Under the pieces are notes generated by a model. The model saw only the letters and a list, made by a program, of their open reading frames with translations. It was not told the DNA's origin and made no database searches. This document shows, piece by piece, positions 22,631 to 34,917 of a stretch of 64,000 bases of DNA. The first letter of the stretch is position 1. Each line of letters begins with the position of its first letter. This DNA is from Anthostomella pinea (taxonomy: Eukaryota > Ascomycota > Sordariomycetes > Xylariales > Xylariaceae). Made by a program: the position numbers and the translations under genes. The stretch covers positions 1,674,001 to 1,738,000 of the forward strand of contig CAUWAG010000010.1 of the NCBI GenBank assembly GCA_963556695.1, in the 5' to 3' direction.

Positions 22631-25600
22631 CGTTGTCTAGTGGCTAGAAAGCAAGACTGTCCAGCTAACCAGGTCGTCGCCGTTGGACGTGGGAAGGGAA
22701 TGCGGATGAGTACCTCGGCACCTATGAAGTTGGAAGGTTGCGAGCTATTTATTCTCATCTTTCGATCCCCCGCATCCTTACCTGGGCGATAGGGCGGGGC
22801 TACATTCTACCTGCCTAAAGAGCACCCTATGAGCGACTGCACCACGCAGGTTGCAGATCGAGGCAGCCGAGGCGTTGCACCTAGAAGGGGGAAGGTAAGT
22901 TCCGCTGGAAGTGGGGGAGACGGGAATGCCCTACCTACCTGTCTCCATGTAGGGAAGGCGGGAGCCAGCCAGCCAGCTCCAGCCTGTGATGCACCTCCTT
23001 GGGGAGCTAAATGTGCCGAATTGTTCCTTCACTTCGTTCTAGAATTAATTTTCCACATAACAGTCTAGAGCGATATACGTATCACGAGCTCGTACACATC
23101 CAAGGACGGTACCCGCGGCAGGGTTTCGATGCTCGATAAGCCTTGCCGCGGCACGACCCATGGTGAGTCTCTGGTGGTGTTTTCGCAGTCAGTTCGCTGT
23201 CATGATGGGGAGCAGTATCCAGCGTTGCTGTATCGAGTGACGAGACGTCGTGAAACATGGAGACTTCAGATTGTTGATCTGATGAGGCCCAGCGGGGTCC
23301 GGGTCGCCAGGTGCCGGCGGGGGCGGGGCAGGTCATGTCAATGGAAGCCCCGCCGTATGGATTGGAACGGCCCGAGCCTTCTATGACCGGGCCGATGGCC
23401 AAAGCGTCTTATAGCCCCACCCAGGCCACCTCGAAGTTTGAGGTCCTAGAGATCCAATATGATCGCCTGTTATTGGGCTCCTTGGTGCTGCATGTCACGC
23501 TCCTTTGATGAACAGATAAGTGTGTACGCGAAGCCTCCTCTACAGTGTTACAGTTTTGCATTGTAATCGGCTTTTACAGTCAGTACAGCTTATAGCACCC
23601 CATCGTCTGTTCCGCCTGGCGTGGTGTGGGTGCCTAGCTGTGAGAACTTCCAAACTGCCATAAAACCCGATAATACCCTTAGGCCCATGAGCAAGAGACC
23701 AGAGTATCCCCGAGGTATGTGATGCTGTGCTAGGCGTAATCATCGCATTCAGTTAGCCGAAGAAAGGGAGGGTAGTTAAGTCGGGTATTACCGTAAGTGT
23801 AGGTACAAAATGCAGCCCGACTTTCACGGATCATGCCGTTGACGCTCAAGCAACTTACAGCACCACCCTGCATCAACACAGAGCAGTTATGAGAAAGTTC
23901 GTCTTTCCACGCCAAGTGCTGTCCTTGCCGAGTGCATGGTACGCATAATTAGTAAGACTCAGGAGTTGGCTTATTTACCAAGGTGGCAGGTTGATCGATG
24001 CAATGCAACACCAGCCACTTGTTCGCACCCAACCGGGAGCCAATCACTTCCGTACATTTGTACGTAGACCCCGGCAAATTGGGTGCCAGGACAGGTGTGT
24101 TACGTCCATCCGCCAACTGAATGGCTCGCGTAAGTGACACACCTCGCGATTGGATACCGCAGTACCAGAGACGCGGTTCGCCCCGGTGCTTCCAGGATCA
24201 TGTAGATCACGGCCGGTGATGAGATTGTACCGTCGTATCTTACCTCACTGCGGTAACGTGGTTCTTTTTGAAACGTGATGAACTGCAATCGAGACGTGGT
24301 TGAAGTTGTAAGAGGAAGTTGTTGCTGGCTGTGGTTCTGATCAACTTGAATATGCCTCAGTCCCCGAACGCAACAAGACGAAGGGGACCGACCGATCAAT
24401 GAGAAATATGAGCAGGCTTTGCCAGACAATCACCGGGAAAGGCGGGCGAAGAATTTTGGCCGCGAAGAATGAAGGATGAAAGGGTCAAGTAGGTAGTGAT
24501 GCAGATTACATGACCGAAACCACCACCCCCAAGGCTGTTCGCACTCTCACAATTCGCGGGAACAATGTATTGATACAGGGAGATTATACATACCAGTTAT
24601 GCTTTGAGCCCACGGCCCATCTGTTCGATACCGCATTTCATAACTGGCGGACGTGGAGATATGAGGAGCTCCAGGTTATCTATGAAGAACATTGCAGTGG
24701 TAGTAACTACATACGTAGGTGGAGAAGACACGAATGAGGCAGGTACAAGAAGGCAGTGATCTTGAAACCCCGGCCTCAGACATCGGGCCGGGTTTGGGGA
24801 CAACATCTTCATTGCTTGAACACCCATCCCGGGATGCGTCTAGGCGATCGAAGGATGTTCAAGGCAGACGAGCACAAGTCGAAAACGGAGGCCGAGCCAG
24901 TGGCGTCTAATATACTCCAAGGTCGTGTCTCCAGACTTTTGCACAGTCTGTTGACTCGGCGTCCATTTACCTCGGTCAAAGGAAGTCCATAGACAAGAAT
25001 CATATGTATTTTGACGTGCCGTCACCGATCTCGAGCTGGCAAAAGCCATGCAAATCGTTGTCACGTAGGCTGATACACATATGGCTAGTACACGGAAGTG
25101 GTCGCTGTGACCTGAGTTGGCTCATCCGTCGTGTCGAGCTAGTGCGTCGACGTTGCGCTGTAGATGGGAGAGGAATCATGTCCCCTATCCGCACAGCAAG
25201 GCTCTGCAAGCCGTCCGTACAGCCCGTACTTACCCAATGAAGAATTCTTACAGACCGCGGTCCTGCACATTCACTGTTAGCCCATCAAGTCTCAAAGCAG
25301 CCAGATCTGAGATTCAAACACCAGCATCTCATACCACGAAAAAGATAATATCGATATCTTTATTTCCACTAAATTCCTTGCCGACCAATGATTGCGTATC
25401 TCGTACATAAACACATCTATATCGTAGTTAACGCCCAAGCAAGCGAGCCACCGGAAAAACCTACCAGCCGCCGTTAGTACCCAAAAAGCCTCCCAGATAA
25501 CCTATTATACAAACGAACGATAATTCGCAAACGCCAAGAGCGCGATCTCGTGACCTATAAAGAGAAGAAAAACAGAACAAGCCGCCAGATGCTGTAGTGA

Positions 25601-25761
25601 CAAAAATGGGCAGACGCCGTCGTAATGTGGATACCGGCTCGCATGGTACAGATAATCGAGCTCATGCATGCTAACAAGGAACGGCCAGGTTGCCGGAGAA
25701 TGAAGCGTCGCCCAGCAGGGTGATGGTGCAAAGCGTATGCGGGTATGGGTATAACGCCAGG
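22631..25761. other. Gene desert, 3.1 kb
   Basis: Only short ORFs on both strands. None has a recognised domain and none could be linked by plausible splicing. The right boundary is MITE copy b. No RNA gene is seen. Confidence 0.4.
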
Positions 25762-25988
25762 TACACTCAGCCCTCATGAGTCTCCGTACGCACCATGTTG
25801 GGAGGATTCCAGATCACATATCAAATGGAAATTTGGGAATGCTGTAATAAGCAGACGGGAATAAGCAGCTTTGGTTTGACACGCCACTTCCAATGCTTAT
25901 TCCATGGTGCTTATTCCGAATCGACGAATGCGTCGTTCAAACGTTTGGTGGACGGGTGGTGTACGGAGACCTATGAGGGCCCAGTGTA
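25762..25988. mobile_element. MITE, copy b (Tc1/mariner type, TA ends)
   Basis: About 227 bases. The left terminal repeat begins TACACTCAGCCCTCATGAGT and the right end reverse-complemented begins TACACTGGGCCCTCATAGGT, both continuing CTCCGTAC. Subterminal AATAAGCA and TGCTTATTCC motifs are present as in copy a. There is no ORF of its own. It lies 199 bases beyond the 3' end of the AT-hook gene. Confidence 0.8.
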
Positions 25989-26186
25989 GCAATTCGAATC
26001 GCTGTCGCTGTCGCTGTCGAAGCAGAGGGAATTCCGTAAATCGTCCAAGGCAGTGAGTGTGCCTATCAAGAACCGCAACAAATCTTCCTGTATCGGCCAG
26101 TAGTACGCCTTTTGCGTGGGAATATCAAAGTATCGATGTAATCACTTCGACTGGTCCCTTCTTCAATCACCACAGCGCATTCCGTC

Positions 26187-27325
26187 TCAACCTCGGTTTA
26201 CTACCGGGGAAGGTGGCGAGTTCCTCGATATCGGGTCGGGCATACTCCGATTCCTGTCCCGGTCTGGAAATATGGGATCGGGGCCGCGGTATTGGTCGTA
26301 TGGTTGCAAAGGCCGTGGGGAAGGCTGTATCGGGACTGGGAGCTGTTGCCGAGGCTGCGGATGGGCGTGTGCGCGCGGCGATGGCTCTTGGTGCTGGATG
26401 TACGCGTGCAGCGTTGGTGATCGCGAGTCCAGCGGAGCCGAGGCTTGTTGATCGCGAGGGGACAGATTAGCCCTCTCCACCTGTTCCAGAGGTTCCGGGA
26501 GGGCGCGGGGTGTGCCCGTGGTAGAAGCTGGCGAGGCTAACGGGAATGGACCACTCGTTTGTCGTGGGCTGTCGACCGGACCGGGTCTGGAGCGCATTCT
26601 CGAATTTTGGTCGGCCAGGCTGCTAGCTATCTCGTAACCGGGAGAGGTTGCATATTCGCGTTGCTGTACGATGGGTGCCAGAGGCAGAGGCGCGGGCGTG
26701 ATCGGTGTTGGCCGAGAGTAGGCCGCGCGAGCCTGAGCTTGAGCTTCCTTGTCGGCCTTGGACGGCCTACCGCGCTTCTTGCCCGTGGTCGACGCCGACG
26801 TCGTTGTCGTTGTCGTGACCGGACTGCTACCGGTAATGACAATAGGTGCCGGCCTATAGCCATTTGGCGGTGGAGGTGGAGGCCGAGGCTGTATGACACG
26901 CGCCGGGGCTAGAGGAGATTCGACGGGCGCCATCATGGCTTGTCTCTTCGCGGGTTGGTCGACCAGGTCGCTCAGGGACTTGCGCTTGAATCTAATCAAG
27001 TTCGGCGGGGGAAATCTAACTTGGAACATGTTGTCGACTGCCCCCAGGCACTGGTTCATGTTGCGGCCTTATCAAGATTAGGGGCAGGTGAAAGAAGGGT
27101 TTTAGACAATTAACGCACCACCGGGAAGTTGCATAGACATCCAGTTTGGCTCGATTTGGTGAGCCCGGATGAAGTCGATCAGTGTAGTGACGTCGATGGT
27201 GCTGACTTTGATCATTTCGCCTAGGACGAACCTCTTGACAAATCACGTATATTAGTCGGACGCTGCCAGGACCTTCTTCTGCGTGGGGGATATACCTTCT
27301 CATCATCTGAAAACGTAGTGTCCAT
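26187..27325 (-). CDS. AT-hook protein with a conserved N-terminal helical domain, function unknown
   Basis: Three exons, 27296-27325, 27119-27233 and 26187-27067, give 341 residues. Exon 1 encodes only MDTTFSDDEK; exon 2 continues RFVLGEMIKVSTIDVTTLID and ends in QLPGG; exon 3 starts RNMNQCLGAVDNMF. The first 65 residues look like a small conserved helical module seen at the start of some fungal nuclear proteins. At about residues 140-150 the sequence GKKRGRPSKADKE is a good AT-hook (core RGRP), which binds the minor groove of AT-rich DNA. The rest is Pro/Ser/Gln-rich and probably disordered. A chromatin-associated or regulatory role is inferred from the AT-hook only. Confidence 0.8.
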
Positions 27326-27794
27326 GGCGAGAGTCTTGGTAGGAGGGGCGTATAGATAATAGGTGGGGGAGACAAGGAGTTCGCCAGGAAGGTTGTAAGT
27401 AACATTTGAAGCACACAGAAGCAAAGTCAACACTTGGGAGGCAACCGTTCGGCAGGCAGCGAGGCTGAAAGGGCGTCATGCAAATCGCAGCAGACGCCTC
27501 GTCTATCTGAAGGTCCAGGCCTCCGTGCGGTGGTAGTGGGCAAGGTAAATTGCAGAATAGCCAGGCAAGCAACGCGAGACTGCGCCAGGATCCCAGAAGG
27601 TAAGGGAGGGCGTGAACGTGCCGCGAGAGGGTCGAAAGACGCGCGCAAGAGTGCAAAATACAAGCGCGCGTGTCTGGCGAGACGGGCCGGGAGGGAAAAC
27701 GAAAGTGTCTCAGCTCCAGGTGAGTTGAGTAGTACAAGCAGCGAGCAGACAGGAGAGAGCGTACCGTGGATCGTCGAGAGAGAGGTAATGAATG

Positions 27795-27845
27795 TAGCGC
27801 AGCGCAGCGCAGCGCAGCGCAGCGCAGCGTTGCGTTGCGTTGCAA
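27795..27845. repeat. Pentanucleotide microsatellite AGCGC then TTGCG
   Basis: About seven AGCGC units are followed directly by about three TTGCG units, a related but transversed form. The junction gives a partly self-complementary GC-rich block. It lies about 0.5 kb upstream of the AT-hook gene start. Confidence 0.85.
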
Positions 27846-27989
27846 GGGTAGCGCGGCGGAGCAGTTGGACCAGGGCAAGGTGGGATAGGGAGGGAATAAA
27901 TAATTGTTCAAGGTTGACATAGGTCGCCTGGTCCCCAGACTATTTCGTATCTTGCCGAGAGGTCTCCAGCTTTCAGCAGAGCTGGAGCA

Positions 27990-28045
27990 AAGCAAGCAAG
28001 CAGCCAGGCGCCAGGCAAGCAAGCGAGCAAGCCAGCGAGTGAGCG
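27990..28045. repeat. AAGC/CAGC-rich simple sequence
   Basis: Imperfect tandem AAGC and related tetranucleotides (GCAAGCAAGC and variants) run over about 55 bases. Low-complexity only, no coding sense. Confidence 0.6.
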
Positions 28046-30684
28046 TGGTCTTTCTTGCAGAGCCCGACTGACGGTTCAAACAAAATGTTTGACAAGCACC
28101 GACTGTCAAAAGGCGTGTGTCCCAAGGAGTTCTTCCCTTGCAAATTGAGTTGCGTGTCCGTCGTGCCAATTCGGAGACAAGCGATCGCGTTGAAACCCAG
28201 CAGCAGCGTGCATCCCTTCCAGATCCGCGTTCGGGTGTTTTCCGCTTCAGACCAACCTTCTTAGTATGACCTGCAAGCGACAAGCATGACAGAGGCCAAA
28301 GAGCCAAAGAGCAGGTAAACGTGTGAGTGCGCAGCTTGCCGCTACTGTCCAGGAGGTCATATGCTGGGGATTTCTGCCACAAGGGAATCCCCATGCATCC
28401 CCATGCAACCATCAGGTTATCGGCCCAGCAGTTGAGTGGCCTGGCGATATGCAGCCTCTTCTCTTGCAGATGCCCAATACATCTAGGTCGTGAGCCAGTA
28501 AGCCAACTCCTGCTGACCACTCAGACAAATCGGGTCGCCTGACCTGGCTGGTTTGTATTGGGTCGTCGAGGCGCAAGAGACACTGATCTTGCTTTTCTCT
28601 CAGCGACCAATTCCAGACCACCCCATCTCCGGCACCGCTCTGGTGGTTGCATCCCAGAACGGGCCGTCCCAGAAAGCCCGACAGTGAGCATCCCAAGGCG
28701 ACGACCAGGCGAGAGAACGGAATAAGCATTGGACTGAGACCGAATAAGCTCCTGCGTAACCAAGGCTTCAGTTGGAAATAAGGTCCGAGTCTCAATTGGC
28801 CACTCTCGCACCGCTTCGCTGGCTCTGCAGCCTCCTAGTCTTGTAAGCCCGGTGAGCGGCCAAGTGGTTGGGCCGCTTGAATGGTCGAGGACCACTGAAC
28901 ACTCGCCAATCAGACCGCCGAAGGGGGCTCCTGGGGGCTGTTCTGTAAGCACAGATCACGAGTTCATCATCTGACGAGACTCGAGCCGCAATATATCGGT
29001 CCATCTCGGACTTCTGTGTATAAAAGATGGTGTTGCGCGCGAAAGTTCCTCGAAAGACGAGCGAGAGAGGTCTTTTTCGAAGAGCTGCAAGTCGGAAAGA
29101 CTTTTCGGACTTGAACCACTTCGGAGTCGTCCATTTTATATACCAGTGCCAACTCACATACCGCCTTTTCACCTCGACTTCAGGCTCTGCTCTATGCACA
29201 ATGAGTTGGCAACTTCCCATAGGGGGGACCCACTCAATGTACAACTGGCCATGGCTAATAATAATATCGACTCTGACGTGCGTAGAAAAGGCCGAGAAGG
29301 AGCTCCAGTCGCTTAAGGTCCTGCGTGTCCACGGAGAGTGATGTAACGCAATGCCTCCCTCTGTCTGCACTAGCAGCAGCGGGCGTCTGGGACTCCGGTC
29401 TGACGGATACACAGTAGTTGTGTACGTCGTGTGTCTTGCGAACAAATGATGACTATGTTCTGAGAGGTCCCTATGCTATAACACCCTCGGATTCGTATGG
29501 GCAGCGGCACAGTTTGGATTCATACATACTGTACCAGGGTGCCACTCAGGCAGTCAGGTCTGGGTTCAAGGTCGAGTGCCCTGCAATTGAACAATGCCGA
29601 CTTCACGAGATCCAGTTGTCCTCGCCTGAAGCCCCAGTATCGGAAAGACAGACTCCGACTGCGACTGCGACAGAGACGGCCACGGCCTATCTATTCCCGG
29701 TGGACTTGCAAAGGGCCATGCCAGCCAGCTCGAAGGGCGTTTGGTAAGCGTAGAATCGTGCGAAATGTCTACAGAGGAAACATCAAAGAGATATGGCGGA
29801 TTCCCTCTAGGTAGAGCCTTGCTTGTTGGTACAATCATAGCTGGAGGGAATCCTATTCGCAAATCAGCTAGGTAGCACTTGATGAAGGTAATGCGCATTT
29901 CTCACATGCTTGACTCGTGGAAATTCAGAATGAAGTTGGAGAGGCTGAGTGGTAGAATATCTAATTCGAGTAGGCGGGGCTGGGTGCAAGTATGCAAATA
30001 GGCCATCTCAGCACAGCGATGCGCCTCCACTAAGTGCGTCGGCGTCTCCCACTACAAATTGCCCGGTTCAGGTGCTGATTGGCGGGGTACATTGCATAAT
30101 CGAATATTACAGACGAATTGATATATCGGGGCGCATCTGCTTCACTGGCGTACACCATCGGCAAGTGGCAGGCGCGGCCGCGAGCGAGTGAGTGAGCAGG
30201 AGACTCTTTGAAGGTTTGAGAGTCCGCGCATTGGCATCTTTTTTTTGCGACAGCCATTTGACCTCCACGACAGAACCCAACCCAGCTGTCTCGATCAAGA
30301 GCCGCACATGTGCACTGTTGGATATTCTTCGTCTCAACCGACAATTGGCACACGCCAGCTTGCAATGTCCAATACAACATAGCACCTACCGCTCTCCGGT
30401 CCTCTAGCTCGCCGACTCGACCATCCGACCACCATTTCTCTCCCCTCCCTACTCACTCCCTCTCTCCCTCTTCGCATCACAACCTCCTGCACATGGCGGT
30501 CGGCGATTATACTCTTGCGTGCTAACCACTCTCTCCGACCACTCCCTTCACCTGGGATTTCCACTCAACTTCTACAGAGCAGCATCCCTATTCGTCGCTG
30601 TTCCCCATCCCTCTAGGAAGTTTGGATTATCACTTCCACATCGCGACCAGTACGCCTACGGCAACGCACGATCTGGCTGCAGAG

Positions 30685-33570
30685 ATGGAGGAGGAGGAAC
30701 ACCTCAAGGACGGCCTGCAAGGTCTCAGAGTCGACACAGGCTCCATGTCCCGGGGAGCTACAATCAAGCAGGAAGGAGACAGCACGGCCACGACACCTAC
30801 TGGCAGCAAAGGTTCCAGGCCGCAGAGCATGTCGCCGGATGATCAGAAGCCGCGCAGTGATAGCGCCTCAACACCAGACGGCGCGCAACCTCCGAAAACC
30901 CTCCGCAAAACATCACAAAAGAAGACATCCCAGCCCGCCATGACCTTCCAAGATCTACCCGACGCGACGAGCGAATCCTGCACACACTTCCAGCTGATTG
31001 AGGCCTGTCTCTATGGATCCAAGTCGCTTGGCTCAACAGAACACGATGCGCTGGACTGCGATTGCAACGAAGAGTGGCGTAGGTACCCCATCCGAGTCAA
31101 ATAGGGCCTGTGGAGCGCTAATGGGCATGTTTCAGGGGATGGTGCAAACCATGCTTGCGGCGAATACTCTGACTGCATCAATCGAGCCACCAAAATGGAG
31201 TGTGTAGACAAGGAGTGCAACTGTGGAGAAGGGTGCCAGAATCAACGGTTCCAGCGCAGACAGTTTGCCGACGTCTCGGTCATCAAGACCGAAAAGAAGG
31301 GCTTCGGCCTACGAGCAAACAGAGATCTGGAGGCGCATGATTTCATCTTCGAGTACATTGGCGAAGTCATTAACGAACCTACGTTCCGGAGACGAATGGT
31401 CCAATACGACAAAGAGGGCATCCGGCATTTCTATTTCATGTCACTGACCAAACACGAGTTTGTAGACGCAACCAAGAAAGGTAATCTCGGTCGCTTCTGC
31501 AATCACTCTTGCAACCCCAATTGCTACGTGGACAAATGGGTGGTGGGGAACAAGCTTCGCATGGGCATTTTCTCCCTGCGGAGAATCCAGTGTGGCGAGG
31601 AGTTGGTCTTCAACTACAATGTCGACAGATACGGTGCCGATCCGCAACCCTGCTACTGTGGCGAGCCAAATTGCATTGGATTCATCGGAGGCAAGACCCA
31701 GACGGAGCGCGCTACGAAACTGCCCGATGCAACGATTGAAGCTCTTGGCATTGACGACGGCGATGGCTGGGAGACGGCGGTTGCCAAGAAGCCTCGGAAG
31801 AAGAAGGTCGGCGAGGACGACGAGGAGTACGTTAATAGCGTGCAAGCTCGCGGCCTCGACGAGAAAGGCGTTACGAAGGTGATGGCCACACTCATGCAGT
31901 GCAAAGAGAAATGGATCGCTGTCAAGCTGCTGGAGCGTATCCAGCACGCTGACAACAACCAAGTGCGCAATCGAGTTGTGCAAATGCACGGATACCAGAT
32001 TTTGAAAACCGCGCTAAACACCTTCATTGAAGACCGCAACGTTGTCCTTCAGATCCTGGACATCCTCGACAAGTTTCCTCGTCTGACCAAGAACAAGATC
32101 TCCGATTCTAACATCGAGTCGGCTGTCCAGTCCCTGACCAAGTCTGAGCACGAAGACGTCGCTGCGGATTCTGCACGCCTATTGGATGAATGGAGCAAAT
32201 TGGAGGTCGCCTATCGTATTCCCCGGAAGAAGTTCGACCCCAATGCACAGGCGGCCCAAGCCACGCCCTCTGTCAATTCTTTTGAAGATCGCCGGGGCAA
32301 TCGTCAAGGGGAGCCACTCATCAAGACCGTTCTGACCCTTCCAGACAACATCCCTAAAGGTCCGCGAAGCAACATCCCGCAGCGGAACCCCAGCTTCTTC
32401 AACAGTCCGAGACAGCGCCGACCTGTTGCTCTCAATCTGCCGCCCGGCTGGTTCTCAGCAACTGACAAGAGTGGAAGCCTGTATTACTACACCAAAAGTG
32501 GTGACACCACGTGGATCAAGCCCACTGCACCTGCGTCTGAAGCGCCTGCATCACAACCGAAAGGGCCGTCCAAGGCTGCGCAGGAGCAGAAGACACTGCA
32601 GGACATCATCGATTCGCTTACGAAACCAGACAGTGCGCCACCGCGAAGGTCTGCATCGCAGACTCCGCAGCATGTCAGCACCCCCACACCGGTCCCCAAA
32701 AAGGAGAAATGGCGGTCTATGTCGGTCGACAAACAGATGAAGCTCTACGAAAACACGGTATGTAGTGGTCCCTTGTTGCATAGTTCTCTTTTTACAAAGA
32801 TACTAATCTTGTGATAGCTTTTTCCACACGTTAAGCGTGTGATGGACAAGTTCCGCCACAAGCTCCCTAAAGAAGAATTGAAAAAGTTCGCGAAAGAAGT
32901 CAACAAGAAGCTTGTTGCATCCGACTACAAGAACAATCGTGTGGCTGATCCAACTTCAATAACGGAGAAACAGGAGAGGAAGGTGAAACAATACGTCAAG
33001 GACTATTTTGATCGTGCTGTCGAGAAGGTTAAGGATCATGAGAAGAAGAAGGCGCAGCGTGCCGGGAAGGGTGGACCTCATGCGCCTATTCTTACGCATA
33101 GCAATGGCCATGATACCCCCATGGGAAAATCTGCTGTCAAGGATGATCGCGACATCGCGATGACCGATGACGAAGATATTGGCTCGACGCCCGCAAGTTC
33201 TGAACAAAAGCGAAAGCGGGAAGATGAGATGGCTGGATCTCCCAGCCTGACACCGACAGAGGTCCCTTCGCTCAAGCGCCTGAAGGAGGATGGAGGTGAC
33301 ATGTCAAGCCCGCCTCCTCCTCCGCCTCCTCCACCACCGCCTGAGGGTGAGACTACGGTGAAGCTTGAGATGATGGGACATGACACTGTCTTCGGAGAGC
33401 AAGAGGTGGAAGATGAAGCAGAGCGGCAGAGGCTCCGTGAGGAGGAAGCTGCTCTGGAAAGGGAAAACGAGATCAACGCCCTAGACGCCGAAAGAGAGAG
33501 ATACAGTGGTGAAGCCACCGGTCGAGACATCCATGACAACGCTCCGAAGCATGAAGTTCTAAGTCATTAG
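30685..33570 (+). CDS. set2: Histone H3 lysine-36 methyltransferase Set2
   Basis: Three exons, 30685-31078, 31136-32757 and 32818-33570, give 922 residues. The start is the first ATG in frame ([13 protein letters not shown]); upstream frame has no ATG. AWS at about 122-170 (DCDCNEEWR joined across intron 1 to [13 protein letters not shown], then [12 protein letters not shown]). SET domain at about 175-300 with [31 protein letters not shown] and [12 protein letters not shown]; post-SET cysteines follow ([11 protein letters not shown]). A WW domain lies at about 565-595 ([18 protein letters not shown]...W). The C-terminal SRI domain at about 672-755 ([20 protein letters not shown]) binds phosphorylated RNA polymerase II. 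Set2 marks H3K36 over transcribed genes in the nucleus. A poly-proline run precedes the acidic tail. Intron 2 has a clear branch site (ACTAAT) before its acceptor. Confidence 0.95.
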
Positions 33571-34917
33571 TCGTGACGAACGAACAGACTGGAGCTATTG
33601 GGTTTGTCTACTCATCTCCCACCCATTACCAAACACAAAAGCAACCTTCACGTCAATCGCTGAAAATAGAAAGAGCACGCCACATCAACGTCTGTTTCTT
33701 GCTGCAGAGCGACGCAGCCCCGAGCGACTTACATTTCACTTTTCGTCCTGTCCATTATATCATGGTTCATGTATACCAAAATCTTTGCCAATTCCATGGG
33801 CAAATCCTCAACTGCATCCTGCACATAAAGGTCTACATGGTTCAGCATGGTTCTGCATTTTCGGCCGGGGCAGGAGTCGATCAGGAGGCAACCGAAGCAC
33901 TTCTTTACTTCTCATATTCATCGGCGTTAGGGACTGGGGCTGGTATGCCCCAACCAGCTAGCGATTGGCTTTCAGACCAGCCAAATACCCGACGGTCTAG
34001 TAATTGACACACGCTACTCGGAATGAGTCCCATCACCAGCGCTATGGGTTGCTGGCGACGCGACCGATGGCTTGCACGGTTTACGAAGCTTAGTGTGTGA
34101 GTCGGTCGGTTGATAAGCATGCATGCGAATCTCGTCCGGTGCGTGGTTGCGCTTAGGATATCTCTTGCTCTCAGTCAGGTCTGTGAGAGATAAATGAGCA
34201 AGAGGGCGTCTGAAGATAAGAGGCAACGGGAGTGTTAGACACGCGGGCGCTGGATCTCTATTCGGCGACACGACAATACCATTCAGCGACATGACAGCGC
34301 GTGTCCGGAGTCGGCGATTCCCTATATGTATATACCACATAGGCCATCCATCCAGCAAATACTAAGCGGAAGGGTCGAGGTTGACCCGGACATACTGAGA
34401 GGCTGAACTTGTCTTTGTTACTGCATATGTGAAGTTGTTCTGCGTGGTGTCAGTTCAGTGAGTGCTTGGACGAAACCCCGACTTCTTTGGAATCCCAGCT
34501 GCTCCTATAAGCAGCAACTTCAAGGTGCATGTTACGACATGGAGAATCACGAATGTGAATGTCAATTGAAGACAAAGCACTTCCCGCCATTCATTCATTT
34601 GACCCTTTTCTCAGGGTATTTCACCAGCTTTTTCTCTGCTGACCGTAACTGCCGTCATGTGTTTCAATTTCAGTGCAGACGCTATGCTTTATTCGCTACC
34701 ATTTAAGATCAATTGCCCACCCTCCTTCATTTGGTTCTGCTTTGCTTATTTGTAGCAAGCAGCCTCTCATGCAGCATAAATTACTTCCCAGGCGCCAGTC
34801 TGTTGACACGCGATGCATTTGATGACAACCAAAGGCAGGCTATGACTGAGCATCAACGCAGTAAACCATGAATCAAGATACCTCTCCACCTGTTGGTAGT
34901 ATTCCCATACTCCGCCC
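33571..34917. other. Convergent intergenic region SET2 / GatA, 1.3 kb
   Basis: No supported gene. It should contain the 3' ends of both flanking genes. ORFs are short and unrelated to known domains. Confidence 0.4.

Larger units (their letters stand above)
27326..30684. other. Divergent intergenic region between the AT-hook gene and SET2, 3.4 kb
   Basis: It holds two simple-sequence blocks (see 27795 and 27990) and a pyrimidine-rich tract at about 30410-30480 shortly before SET2, as is common in fungal leaders. Minus-strand open frames of 405 codons (27303-28520) and 217 codons (28792-29445) exist, but they are low-complexity or show no domain, and I do not call them genes. Confidence 0.4.
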